Source: Ceratodon purpureus
Taxonomy: Eukaryota > Streptophyta > Bryopsida > Pseudoditrichales > Ditrichaceae
Direction of reading: 5' to 3'
DNA: 64,000 bases
Assembly: GCA_014871385.1 (NCBI GenBank)
Contig: CM026421.1
Span: 10,987,128-11,051,127, forward strand
Part shown: in pieces, positions 38,128 through 50,504 of the stretch
How positions within the stretch are numbered: the stretch's first letter is position 1
How the letters are laid out: each line of letters starts with the position of its first letter
Translations under genes and position numbers: made by a program
Notes under the pieces: model-generated
What the model was told of the DNA's origin: nothing
Database searches by the model: none
The model's input: only the letters and a program-made list of their open reading frames with translations

Positions 38128-41100
38128 AGAATTTCGAAATGATGGATCCAATTCTACCTTCAAGGTTAATGAGGATCACAGGCTCATTGCGGAGCTTGGA
38201 TTGGATAGGTGGTGGGATATTGTTGTGAACGGGCCAATCGGGTTGGTAGCTGGCACGAAGGTGAAGGACCAGAATCTGTACAGGTTCACCCTAACTCAGG
38301 GTCATGCTAAGAATTGTGTGTGCTTGTTTACAGAGGAAGAGTACGAGGAGCTTGTAGTGGAAGCACATTACAAGTGCCGATATCATGTTTACCGTGCCCA
38401 TGGAAAGGAGCAGAGAAGATGGTTTTGGTGCAGGTACTGCTACGAGGATTTCTCAGATAAGAACGCTCTCTCTTACCATCGACACAAAAATTTCTGTAGA
38501 GGTTGGCAGACATTAACAGGTGGAAAACGGGGGGTGTTGAAGATGTACCCTACATTTGAGACCAGTGACACAAAATCGGTGAAGCACATACTCTTGAAGC
38601 ATGGGCTGAAGTTCCCAGAAGTTGATGGAAAACGACCCTGGGCTCCAAGACTTGGAGAGGTGGCGATTTTGGGTGGTGTGGAAGCAAAGCTGCCACGGTC
38701 ATCTTCTTTGAGGGGCTTACAGGTCGGAGGGACAGCTACAAGTGGCGGTAGACAGAGAAAGAATATCACTCGGGAGGGACCGGGGTCGCCTACAGTAAAA
38801 GACCTAGTGGAGGAACTAAAGTCGACACGTCCATCGAGGAGGCAAAAGAGAAGGATGAAGACGCCCGAAAGTTCCGAATCGGAAGACGACACTGCAGTCA
38901 CAATACAGTCCGGTACTAGTGTAGTGCGAAGGAGTCAAAGGAAGAAGCCCCCGGCTATAGACCCGAGTAGGAGAGATGGAGATTGCGAGGACGACGGAGA
39001 CCAGAGAAAAAAGGGGAAAAAACGATTGTGTAGGAAACACAATACATCAGTGTCAGAGAAGGCGCCATGTGAGTCCGAGACAGGAGGAACAGCGACCGAG
39101 AGTATACAGTTGGAGCAGTTGGACAGTGAAGGATTCGGACCTAGGGAGGCAGCTGGTCTATGCGAGTTGAACGCCGCACAAGAAGTAGGAGGGGAGGACG
39201 AAGACACCACCTTCCATGTAGTGCGAAGGAATTTAGACTTTGTGGCCGGTGAGAAAGTAGAGGTAAACAAAGAGCAGGTCCCTCTCGAGGATCTTATTGA
39301 CGTCGGTGACGGTGGGGATCTTGAAAGGGTCTGTACTCCTCGTCCAACCCCATCAGTAGCTGAGTTTAGAGGGTCTAGGAGAGACGAGGTCATTCGGGCG
39401 GCACAAAGTCGTGCAGCCCTGCTAACTATAGGTGACCTACAGGATGTAAATCCTCCTCCACAGCCACTCTCTGCGCCTGGTCTCTATCACCTTCTCATGG
39501 AAGGGCCAGTCCCGGTTGTTGACAAGGTGTTGTTAACTGCACCGGAGAAATGTATGGAAATGCTCACCGGTATGGAAGCTAGTGGGCAACTCGGGGTGAA
39601 GATTGTCCAAGCTTTGGGTCATTGGATTTAGTGGCGCATGGCGCGTGTGGTACGCTGTACTTACCCTCTGATAATAGTCTGTAGTGCGATACTTACATGA
39701 GACAATCTGTAGTGCAATATTTATATGTGACAATCTGTAGTGCGACCATTCGTGTAGTGGAAAGGGTTAGTATGTTTGTGATGTATTGACGCTATTTGGT
39801 TGTATCATCCGTGATGAGCAGGGACCAGACACCACTTGTGAGGAAGAAGAAGGAGTACAAACACTGGTTCATCGTGCAGCAAGCTGCTGGAACCTTTACG
39901 TGACCGTGCATGACAATGAGGGAAGGGTAACTGAGCTGAAGAGACTCAGTGAATTCTTGCAGTACAAGAAACAGGCTAGGGAGTATGAGGAGTATAAGGT
40001 AGCAGCAGTCCAAGAATTCAGGGAGTTATATGTACGGAAAGCATTGGAAGATTTTGAGCCTTTGGAGCGTGCCTCCATTGATGAGGAGAACGACTGGTCC
40101 TGGTCGCCTCTTTATCAAACTCTTCTGAGGGACCCCCCAATTGGCGGACCACAACGCCCTTGGAAGCACACCTCAACCGAATTGGAGGAGATCATGAGGG
40201 TCTTCGTCGAGGAGGTAGGAGAGAACAAGTCCACCTTGGAGGTAGAGTGTCCACACGTGGTGCGCGCTCTAAAGCTTTACATGAGGATGACGGAGGGGCG
40301 TGGTGTACCAGTGGCACATCCAGTTCACGGTATGACAAGGGCGAGGCTCCTGGAGATTGCGAGGGATGGAGTGGAGTCGCGGCGCCTGTCTGTATGCGCC
40401 CAAGATCTGGTTGATATTGGATTTGCATATTTTCCGTGTACCTTTGGGAAAACAAAGGAACCAACTTACACTTCTTGCTCACACATGGTCGCACTGATGG
40501 GGTTTCAAGGTTGGCGTCAGGACGTAGTGGTGTAGAAGATAGAGGATTTCATGAAGAAAATTGCTCGACGTGCTCTTGTTGATTTGTGGCGAATGCAGGA
40601 CCATAGACTCGAAGTGGCTGCGATGTGGTATACCCCACCTCCCAAGGATCCAGGTGCACTACGGCACCAATGTGAAGAGGTAAGCAATGCTGCTAAACCG
40701 AGTTGAAGTTTACATTTATGTAGTGCTGTAGTGCAGTTTAAATATCTATATATCTGGGGCTGACATGTAGTGTGTCTTTGGTTGCAATGTTAGGTGTTTT
40801 CGAGGGTGCATATGTTGAGGGAGAATATTGACCTCGGTTGGGCGATGCTCGGGTTGGAGAACCAAGAGCCACCTACAGAGACACTACGGCCATATGCAGA
40901 GAAGGTTGTGGATGCATTGACGGAGCTACATACCAAGGAGCAGGATATAGCTTTCAAGATTCTTGGGTACAATAATGAAGGTGCTCAAGAGTCATCATCG
41001 ATGTCTAGCCCTGTTAACTTGGATCATCTGGACATTCCTCAGATGTCCCAGATTGTAGGGTCGCAGTTTCAGCACCATTTGGAATGGACTCAGATTGCGG

Positions 41101-42468
41101 TCTCTCCAGATGCGATGTCAGGGGAGAGGGAGAGACGTCTTCTTTGCGAGCACATCAAGGTGCCAGCTCCAGTGGTAGTGGAGGACGGTGGTAGCCAGTG
41201 GCATCGTAAAACCCCATGCCATCTTCAGTTGAGGCTCAGACAGGGATTATCTACGTACTCAGCTACTCCTATGCGTCTACTGGATTATGATCACGGTGGG
41301 GAGACTTCGTTTCAAGACATGGCTACGGCTCTGATTGATGGGGACATCCAAGGAGCACCGTTGGGGACGACCGAGGTTCAGGTGGGAGAGGAGGGTGATC
41401 CAAACATGGATGCTACAAGCGACGCTGCTGTAGTGCATGGACCAGCTACAGCAGAGTATCACACACCTAGTAGGTAGTGTAGCCCTACAATTCTCTTGTC
41501 CGTAACTTCCTATTGCCATGTGCAAAGTATGCACTACTTCTGTCTTGTTTGCTCTTGCAAAACAGTACCTATCCCTAGCTATAGTACATGTAGTTCATGT
41601 AGCAGTTTGCTCACTGTAGCATTGTATTGGACATGGATTTTGCGACATTATAAATAAAGGGATTTTTATCATTGCAGTTTACTCAATATGTCAAAGGAAC
41701 GAATCTCTCTAGAAGGTGGCCAAGAGAGTGGAGGATACTTGGACTTCTCTTTTGGCGGAGAGAAGATCAGGCTGACCTTGGAGCCAGACTTGGATATCCT
41801 TGATTGTTGTGGCATGGGGTTGAGTCTGTCATTGATGGATTGGTTTGCAGCCTGGTTTAGTGGAGATATCCCTCCTGCCACGCTTATTTGCAAGACAGAG
41901 TTTGCAGTGTCCTTGAGGGCCCTTACTAATTGCTCTGTCTCGGCACAGACACTACATGGATTCTATGAGACAAACACTTATACTGCCGAATTTAGGGGCA
42001 AGACTTTGTTCATTCCTGTATTTGACTGTAGGCATTGGAGTTTGGCGGTGATTTCAGATGAGGGCTTCTTCAAGTTTGATTCTGGTTACTACACCAATCC
42101 CAATTTTCACGGGCCACAACGTCTTCATGAAGCAATGGCCAAAGTGTGGTGCATGGCGAATGGGCACGGTCCGGGTACAACTGAATGGAAGCGAGCCGCA
42201 TCTATAAAGTCTTGGGTCCATGCCAGTTGTCCACAGCAACCTGATGACTGGACATGCGGATTTTATGTGGCCTGCTACATAGTGATGTTGACTAACTATC
42301 TGAAGCGGACCACCGCAGATGAGAGGATCTGGGAGGAAGCTGTAAGTAAAGTGCACATTGTGGTGTTCGAATAAATAGTCTGTTGTAGCGAATGTACTGC
42401 TGTAGTGGTTGTAATATTGTGCTGGTTGTAGTGCTGCAGTGGTTGTAGTGCTGCAGTGGTTGTAGTGC
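36775..42468 (+). repeat. TGTAGTGC octamer array over gene A (12 exact copies, one orientation)
   Basis: Exact copies start at 36775, 38920, 39217, 39680, 39708, 39736, 40719, 40727, 41429, 42427, 42444 and 42461. All are in plus orientation, in exons, introns and the 3' part. One-mismatch copies (TGTAGTGG, TGTAGTGT) occur beside them. By chance about 0.1 copy per strand would be expected in 6 kb. A local cluster at 42,420-42,500 repeats about every 17 bases. Confidence 0.85.
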
Positions 42469-42721
42469 GGTAGTAGAGTTGTTGTAGTGTTATATTATGA
42501 GTAATATGGGTTCAAGAGGAGGATATATGAATTCTGTTTGACATCAAAGGGAATGGTGGAACGATGTGCAGATTTCGGAGTGTTTTGATCACAACGAGGT
42601 GTTAGCGTTACGGAATGCATTGAAGAACGCTATAGTATCTGCACTACGTTGTGGGATGGCGGGTCCCTACAAATGTGAAGTTTCCGTAGGGTTGTATGGT
42701 GACCACGTTGGAAGCCCTTGA
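38128..42721 (+). pseudogene. gene A: C2HC zinc-finger and Ulp1/C48-type protease protein, interrupted by two TAG codons
   Basis: Exons were set by alignment to gene B. They are about 38,128-39,649; 39,822-40,679; 40,794-41,473; 41,678-42,341; 42,572-42,721. Phases are 0, 0, 2 and 0, exactly as in B. The first block has a CX2CX12HX5C finger (FWCRYCYEDFS...HKNFC) and a charged, disordered region. The second and third hold conserved helical domains of unknown function (CPHVVRALKLYMR; MLGLENQEPP). The fourth is a Ulp1-like cysteine protease: HWSL (His116 counted from Met 41,688), KFDSG (Asp131), QQPDDWTC (Gln183/184, Cys190). All catalytic residues are kept. TAG at 39,629 and at 40,533 sit at aligned sense positions in B. 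Such proteases process SUMO-type conjugates and are carried by several plant transposons. Without readthrough no full protein forms. Confidence 0.7.
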
Positions 42722-44460
42722 TCGTTGTAGGACACTCGGTGCTGAACGTAGTTTTGTAAATTATTTTTCCAGCCATTTTCTGGCATCGGCTTTGTATTTT
42801 TGGATGTATATTTCAAATGAAATTTCACTTAAAAAGTCATGGATCTGCGACATGTCTCAAGTGTTTTCTAGGGTGCTCAGCTTGAGAAGGACTACTGAAT
42901 ATTTACAAGATAAAAGAATAACGCAAACATATCAAAAGATAAATAAATTAAGGCGAATTTTTTAAGGAAATTAAGAAATAAATAAAATAATAAAATAATA
43001 TTTATTCACATAGTAACTCAAAAACATATGTATCTCTATAAATCAAAGATTCAAGGGAACCAAATAAATTACACATGAGGTATTCCAGTGGAAAAATTTA
43101 ATCACAGACTTAAACGAATTAATAGAACAAAACAAAAAGGAAAATAGGAAATTCATTGCGATGGAAGAACATCATGTGCCTCCATGAAGAAGATAGAAAT
43201 AAAATAATAATTAATGAAGCAATTTAAATAAAAGTAAAAATAACATTCAAGGTGAAACGATCAAGAGATTGAATTGTTGAAGTAAAGAAAATTAAAGGGA
43301 TACGTGAAAAGGGAAAATAAATTTAAGATGAAACACTTAAAAAGAATGGGAAAAATAAAAATAATAAGATTGAAATCAAAGGATTAATGTGGGGAAAGAG
43401 TGGAGTCATAGAGTGAAAAAATAAATACAAAGGGGAAAAAAAAGGAAAAGAATTGAAATAAGAAATGAAATGCAAGCAAAGACAAAAATATAAGGAAGAT
43501 GTGAAAAGGGAAAATAAATTTAAGATGAAACACTTAAAAAGAATGGGAAAAATAAAAATAATAAGATTGAAATCAAAGGATTAATGTGGGGAAAGAGTGG
43601 AGTCATAGAGTGAAAAAATAAATACAAAGGGGAAAAAAAAGGAAAAGAATTGAAATAAGAAATGAAATGCAAGCAAAGACAAAAATATAAGGAAGATGTG
43701 AAAAGGGAAAATAAATTTAAGATGAAATACTTTAAGAGCATAAGATTAATTGTATATGATGCATTAAGGAATTAGGATCTGGAATAAAACGATAAAGGTT
43801 TTAAGGAAACGATAATGAAAAATAAATGTTAAAATAGAATTGGGTAATTCAATACAATTACGAGATACATTATTGTATCAGTCATTTGCAAATGGGATCG
43901 TGAAGAATCATGAATTATATATAATCAAGAATGTCATTCTTTGTGGGGCCAGGGTGGAAAATGAACGTGAAAGTTCAGTTGCACGAATTGAAGTAATGTA
44001 TATGGAACAAATGATTTGAAGGGACACGAAAATGATGTAGGCTAGGGTGAACGATTATATTCATGAGATATAAGTTTGAATAACTAGAAAAAACAAAATT
44101 AATTAGGCAAATGAAAAAATAAAATCTGAGGAGTAATAAAGTTCCTGAATATAACTATCAATCCTAGGTGATATATAAGGATTATAAATAATTTCATATA
44201 TGTGAGAAATAATATGGTGATACGGATATTCAATAAAATGTTACATGCGAATATGAAGTTTTGAAGATCATCGATAGTCAATGAATGTATTCATGCGATT
44301 TAATATCCACATAATGAGTTGTTTAGTGGTACATAAAGATTGTATATGTCCTCCATCCGACATGGTTTTATTAAACCATGGGTGGAATAGAGGAGACCGT
44401 ACAAATCGGGGGTTTCCAGACAACGTAGGTAGAACTCTGACTTCAGAAAACAACATAAAG
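42722..44460. other. AT-rich spacer between genes A and B, containing a tandem repeat
   Basis: No coding sequence is seen. The A/G-rich plus strand here contrasts with surrounding DNA. A 197-bp tandem repeat occupies 43,304-43,730. Confidence 0.5.
43304..43730. repeat. 197-bp tandem repeat, about 2.2 copies
   Basis: The text starting GTGAAAAGGGAAAATAAATT recurs at 43,304, 43,501 and 43,698, so the period is 197 bp both times. Copies 1 and 2 look nearly identical; the third is partial and begins to diverge (AAATACTTT for AAACACTTA). High identity implies a recent duplication or an assembly effect. Confidence 0.9.
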
Positions 44461-45180
44461 GTAACCCCTTGTTTAAGTGGCTGACTCTTCGTACAGGAGT
44501 TCTCCTCCGTGGCCTTGACTTGTGCTGCTCAGCCGCTGTTCTACAAGGAGGCCTGCTCTGGTCTTCGAGAGGAGGTCCCGTGGTTCAAATCGTGATCTTC
44601 CATCGCAGAAGTCGTTCCGTCTTTATTGAGGGACAGAGCTCGTGTGGGGTGCGACCTGGACGTGATCCTACAATTCTGGGTTCTGGGTTCTTCATGTAGC
44701 ATAGTTTCAGAGGGGAGTGAGGTGCGGCAATGGTTGTGGTAGAGTATAGTGTTGGAGTTGAGACGGCAGCATGGAGTCAGGTGAGAGATGAGGATTCAAG
44801 AAACCAGGGTTAGGGTTTAGTACGCCTTCATGTTTTCTTTGGATGTAGCTTTTTTTCCTTGAGATGGGTGGTCGGGTTCAGGTCTGTAAAATGCTGGATT
44901 CCGACATGTAAAGACAACAGCAAGAATTGGATAGTAGATTTTAGTGAATGCTCAATAGAGGTGGAAGTTGCCCCTTCTTTTAATGCTGTTTAGGGTTATA
45001 GGTGAATATTGGGATTCTCTTTGATTAGAACTGTAGGTGGTTGGAGAGGCTTGCCAGGACGTTGTTTTCACGATTTATGCTACATAGGGTAGGTGGTATT
45101 TTGTTCAATCAGTATACAACTTCTCTGTGCATGGTCACACGTTCTGAATGTTTATCGCTTCTCGTTTTGGTGGGTTGTAG
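44461..45180 (+). promoter_or_regulatory. upstream region of gene B, promoter and unresolved 5' exons
   Basis: Base composition rises in GC from about 44,470. Short open frames (for example 44,469-44,699) show no motif. Gene B needs its promoter, and probably its first exon, here. No TGTAGTGC copy was found in this stretch. Confidence 0.3.
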
Positions 45181-48100
45181 ATAATAGCCGGAGATTAACG
45201 AGGGCATCGTCGCAGCACGTTCCTATAGGTGACACGAGTATTGAGGCCGCGATTGGACCATTGCTGGGGCTAAGGGATGCGGCGAAGGAAGGCAGTGATG
45301 CTTCTACGGACCTAGACGAGCAGTTTAAAGAAGGTTCTTCACAGGGTCAACTCAGAGAGGCCAGGAGCTATAGCGGAGGTACAGCTCACAGTAGACAACG
45401 ATTGCCTCCAGCCGTAAGTTCAGGTTCGATATCTTTCCTTGGTGTTGGAGTGACAGGACCCAGAATTCTTTTTCTCGAGGACGAGAAATTAATAATCAAT
45501 GAGGATAAGCGTCTTATAGACGGGCTGGGACTGGAGACCTGGAAGATGCTACTAAGGAACGGACCACAAGGTCTACAAGAGGTACGTCACGTTCTGCCAA
45601 AGGAGTTTATCTAATTCGACCTAGTTCGCATTAAATGTTGGCCACTACAATGTTGTAGTTCTCAGAATCGCTGCGTTACACATGGCAGGGGTATACGGTT
45701 GGAGGCGAGAGGGTATACAGAGCTGAGTTAAAGCAGGGTAGAGTACCATGCGCATGTCTTCATACTGAGCGGGAATACAAAGATCTTGTAGTCGAGGCGC
45801 ACTACACGTGCCGTTATCACTTTTACGAGAACCCACATGGCCACGAAAAGCGTTATTACTACTGGTGTAAGTACTGTCACGAGGACTTTAGTGATATGAA
45901 TGCAATTTCTTATCATCGTTATAAGGATCAATGTGACAAGTGGAAGGAAGTTGGTTCTGGAGTCTTGAAAATGTATCCTACGTTTACTCAGAGTGAACAA
46001 CACGTGCTTAAAGGAATCTTACAGGAAGCTGGTTTGACATTCCCAGAGAAAGAGGGTAGCCGACCCTGGAATCCGAGGGTACAGCTACCACGTGTAGTGC
46101 AGCCAATAACCAAAAAGGACAGGGACTTTGTAAAGGAAGTGAGACTAGGGACAGGTAAGGATGCAGATAATTTCAATGTCAGGCCACGGAAGGATGGATC
46201 TGGCACTACAGGACAGCGCCAGGTGACAATGGTTTACAAGAAAAAGGACTGCGCTGTAAAAGAGTCAACTGAGAGGGCAAAGACGTCGGTAGTGCAGGAG
46301 AAGTTCCAGAGGTGTAGCAAGTCTGTAGTGCAGTACGAGGAGGAAGGTTCTGATTCAGACGAGCCGCATTTCTGGGTTAGATATTCCAAACACAACCACG
46401 TCGGGGCACCGTCTGTTTCTCCTCAAAGAAAGGGCCATCTTGAAGGAGTCGTCAAAAAGAAGAGTACTTTGTTGGCTGGAGCTAGGAAGAGAAAAAAGGA
46501 CCAGGAGGCTGCGGAGGAAGTGCTCGCACCGGTTAGAGAGAATCCTAACTCCACCAATTTCCAGTCAGAATATCACGAGGACGTTTCTCCGTTTGATTCC
46601 TCTACACAGGTTGGGTCGGGAAAAGGAGCCCTTCATTCCGATGTAGTGCATGAAGATGAGCCAATTTCGACTTATACGTTTCCCGTTGATGCTACTCGAG
46701 AGGGCGTACTGGAAGAAGCCGAACGTTACGCAGCTTCTTTAACAGTGGAAAACACATTTCCAAACATTGGCCCACCTCCCCAGGTTAAGAGTTGCCCAGG
46801 GTTGTATCACCTGATCCAGGAATTATCGGTCAGCACTATCATTGACCGCAAACTCTTACACAACCATGAAGAATGCATGATTGAGCTTCGGAGACTAGAA
46901 GCAAGAGACGAGCTAGGAGGGCTCATATTTGCCTCTAGAGGCTCATGGATAGCATGGAAAGAATCACAGGTACATGTGTGTACAATCCTCCTTGTATTCT
47001 ACCTGCATCTCAATTCTTTTATCTCACACTCTCATAATAAGACAATGAATGTCTTCAATCTCCTTTTCTATTATGTTTCCAGGTCCAGGGGGAATCTGAG
47101 GCACGACAAAAAGAGGACGTGAACTTTGTTATGATGTCTGTGAAGCCCTGGAATCCTTACATTGAGTTAGTAAACCACGACGGAAGAAACTCCGAACTTA
47201 CCAAGCTAGAGCACTACCTGCAGTACCTCAAGGATAAGGCTATGTATGTCTCCAAACGACTCAATGCGGAGATTGCACTACAGGACCGGCGGAAGTCACA
47301 TGTTCTGGGCCAGCTTAAAGTGTACGACTGCGAAAGGGAGATGCGATTGGAGGACAGGGATTGGGGTTGGTCCCCCATGTTTCGGATATTGTGCAAAGAA
47401 GGATCTCCTGCACTTCCGCCACGTCCATGGTCTCATACGCAGGAAGAGCTAGACCGTATACTTGCTGCACTACATGCAGATGACAAGATGGAGCCTATGT
47501 CGCTAGAGCTTGATTGTCCTCATATTGTCCGTGCCCTAAAGTTGTACGCCCGTGTCTCCCTTGGACGGCGCTCCCCAATTTGCCATCCAGTTACAGGCAT
47601 GACAAGAGCAAATATACTTGCTATAGCAAAGGACAAAGTAGAGTCAAAACGACTCTCAGCATGTGCCCAAGATGTTGTTGACATTGGCTGGGTATATTTC
47701 CCATGCATTTTAGGAGGTATCTGTGCTCCACTTCGTCGTTGTTGGGGGGATATGCTGGGATTGATGGGCTTTGATGGATGGAACCAGGATGACGTACTAC
47801 ACTTGATAGAACAGTTTCTTAACCGTGTTGCACGCCGAGCAATATTGGATCTGCACAGATCTGGAAGAAGTTCTGCTGAGCTTGCGGCTATGTGGTGGGT
47901 TCGTGGTCCAGACGATCCTACAACTCTGCGCCTTCATTGCAATGAGGTAAAAACATCCAGACAGGACATTTGGTCATCATTTCCGTAGCAGAACTAAATA
48001 ATCCCTTCTCTGCATACGTATATGTAAATAGGACATGAAGTGATAATTGATCTTGCACTACAGGTGATGTTGAAGATGTTATGTATACGCGAGGACGTGG

Positions 48101-49849
48101 ACTTTGGATGGTCGATGCTGGGGCTTGACAATCAACAACCAGTCCCAGAGGATTTGAAGGAGCCCGTAAATCGCGTGGTACAGTTGCTACTGGAGCTTCG
48201 TGAGAAGGAGCTTCACCGCACTTTCACACAGATGGGTATCGTGCAACAAGTTGAAACGCCTCCCTCACCACCCTTCCTTACTGCAAATGTCATGCCGCTT
48301 GAAGCAGTGGATCCAAGTCACCAGACTCTGGGCGAACATGCTGGTCAAGCGCAGACCACTTCTTTGGAAGTGATTTCATTAGTGGTCGCCGAAACGCTCT
48401 CAGACATGTCTGAGACGGTTCATCTAGAGGACGACCGGGCCGTGCGGGAGAGAGAACTTCTTTCCTTACACATAAGAAACCCAACGCCGCCAATCATGCG
48501 GACTGGGTCAGGCTGGTTTAGGAAGACTCCAACACATATTGATTTTAGGTTAGGTCCGTGCCGTGTGCGGTCAATGCTCTCCCCTATTCGTTCATTGAAA
48601 CTGGTTTCATCAAATGACCCCTGCGAGGAGCAGACTTCTATGAATTTGGCGGAGGAGACCCCACCCGGGAGTACAGCAATAGCACTGTTCATGTCGCCGA
48701 TGGATTCAGCTACCGTAAATATTAGGTAGTATATGTCACTGCTCTACACATGTACACTTCTAGATCCAAATAATACTCTAATGGCTATAGAACCCTAGAG
48801 CTATACCCTGACTCTTTCAAACCCAGTCTTTATTCTGCACTACACGTTATTACTTTGCACTACATGTTGTTGCTACACTTAGATACGGTGTTCGTTTTGT
48901 AATGCAGTGCCTACGGTCTGATGATGGACCGTATACGACTGGCGCATGACGACACTACTAGAGGACGGTTGGAGTTCCTTTTCGATTCAGGCAGTACTAT
49001 TTTACGCCTAATACCGGACATGGAAGCCCTGGATTCCCATGAAGGATTGCTCACTACGCCTCTCATGGATTTCTTTTGTCTTTGGTTTCAGACATACCTT
49101 CCTGACGAGGTTTTGCTATGCAATTCTCTAATAGCAACTAGCCTATGTACGCTCATCAAAGAAGGTGACTCAACTAATGCACTACAAAGATTTTATAGTA
49201 AGAAATCTGGGTTTAAACGGCTGAAGGGTAGGACGATCATCGTTCCCATTGTCGATAGCACACACTGGAGCTTAGCTATACTGTCGACCTCTGGATTCCT
49301 GAAGTTTGACTCAGGTGTGACAGATTCCACTACCTTCCACGGCGGTAATAAACTACATGAATATCTCGGCAAGCTATGGTGTATGGTAATAGGCGAGTCA
49401 GAAGGATCGCCCACATGGAATGCATGTTCCAACACAAAAGCATGGACCCAAGTCCGTTGCTCTAAACAGCGTGATGGTTGGTCATGTGGATACTACGTCA
49501 TGTGCTTTGTTATCACATACATGGCGATCCTTGGAAAGGAAACTGAAATTGACTGGACAGCAGAGGTCAGTGCATCTATCCCTTTTGAGATATCTATTTA
49601 GGTGTAGCACTACTTCCTGTTCATATACCGCATGCTGCCGCATATCTCCGTGAGAGAGAGGAATCCCATATGGCAAAACACAGAGTATTACTTAGTTAAC
49701 GTGGCATTATGTTGATGCAGATGTCCGATGTATTTGACTTTGAGGATGTGTTGGACATGAAACGGAAGCTTAAGAACGCAGTGACCGAGGCCATGGTCAC
49801 AGGTGCTGTGGACGGACTATCGTGCCGGATTACAGCCGAGGTCAACTAA
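45181..49849 (+). CDS. gene B: C2HC zinc-finger and Ulp1/C48-type protease protein, intact paralog of gene A
   Basis: Exons: about 45,181-45,581; 45,659-46,969; 47,083-47,946; 48,064-48,725; 48,908-49,565; 49,721-49,849 (TAA). Lengths keep frame throughout, with junction phases 0, 0, 0, 2 and 0, and every intron is GT-AG. Exon 2 carries the C2HC finger (YWCKYCHEDFS...RYKDQC). A basic, disordered stretch follows, then a PGLYHLIQEL segment. Exon 3 has CPHIVRALKLYARV and MLGLMGFDGWNQDD; exon 4 has GWSMLGLDNQQPVPE. Exon 5 is the Ulp1-like protease, with HWSLAI (His115 from Met 48,921), KFDSG (Asp130), KQRDGWSCGYY (Gln183, Cys189). Exon 6 encodes a short conserved tail (LKNAV). The set suggests a nuclear DNA-binding deSUMOylase-like protein, possibly encoded by a mobile or selfish locus; no transposase is visible. 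The 5' start is unresolved. Confidence 0.75.
45799..49186. repeat. TGTAGTGC octamer array over gene B (11 exact copies, both orientations)
   Basis: Plus copies start at 46093, 46324 and 46642. Reverse-complement copies (GCACTACA) start at 45799, 46203, 47275, 47467, 48055, 48837, 48857 and 49179. From 47 kb on all copies are reversed. Several lie inside exons (for example 47275, 47467, 49179) and one overlaps the intron acceptor at 48,063. Confidence 0.85.
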
Positions 49850-50504
49850 GAAGCACCAGTGGATTTTAGCATAGTACGTCCCGTAGGTAGAGACTTGGGT
49901 CCTGCACGTCAGAAGTCCAACCGTGTAGCCGCTTGAAAAGGACATAGTACAGAAAGCATCCATGCAATAGAAATTATAATTGGTTTAGTATATTTTAAAT
50001 ACGTAGTTTCTTCTAGGAGTGCAGGAGGATTCAAGTCTCCATCCTCATGTCCTAAGCATTTGTAACCGTTAGTGCCAAGTAGCAATACATGTGCTGGTTT
50101 CATAGCCAAATTTACGGACATTCGCTCTACATGTGGTACAACAGCGTCAGACTAATATTTGTACTACATGTATTACATAACTAAGATATTGAAATAAACA
50201 ATTTATAAAGGCCATCGACCTGAAATCTCACAGTTCTTGACTTGGATTTTTGATACTTTAGTAAAATAAACAGCAAATTGTATTCCTTCCTGGATGGACG
50301 CTATAAAGGGCATGTTAGGTAGTCTAAACAGTAACTGGACGGGATGGAAAATTAATATGTACAGTCGATGGCTGATGATGTGTCCTGTATTTGCCCTAAA
50401 TCTAGTGTTATCTAAATGTTGCCTTCTTAGGAGTGACGACCTTATGCTTCAGTTTATAGCATGTCTCAGTTTACATGGCATGTGGAAAGTGATTTCCACG
50501 GTTG
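49850..50504. other. spacer between gene B and the first Ty3 element
   Basis: AT-rich, with no supported gene. The CCGG-rich text of the next element begins at about 50,510. Confidence 0.5.

Noticed and set aside
38128-42721. Reassigned TAG codon as an explanation for gene A stops
   Set aside because: Other genes in the window (for example LINE ORF1 at 16,883, and the 621-codon ORF) end naturally in TAG, and gene B has sense codons at both positions. Simple nonsense mutation is enough.
43000-43760. Tandem repeats considered as a CRISPR-like or satellite array
   Set aside because: Only two full units of 197 bp without regular short repeats and unique spacers. It is a plain tandem duplication in plant DNA.
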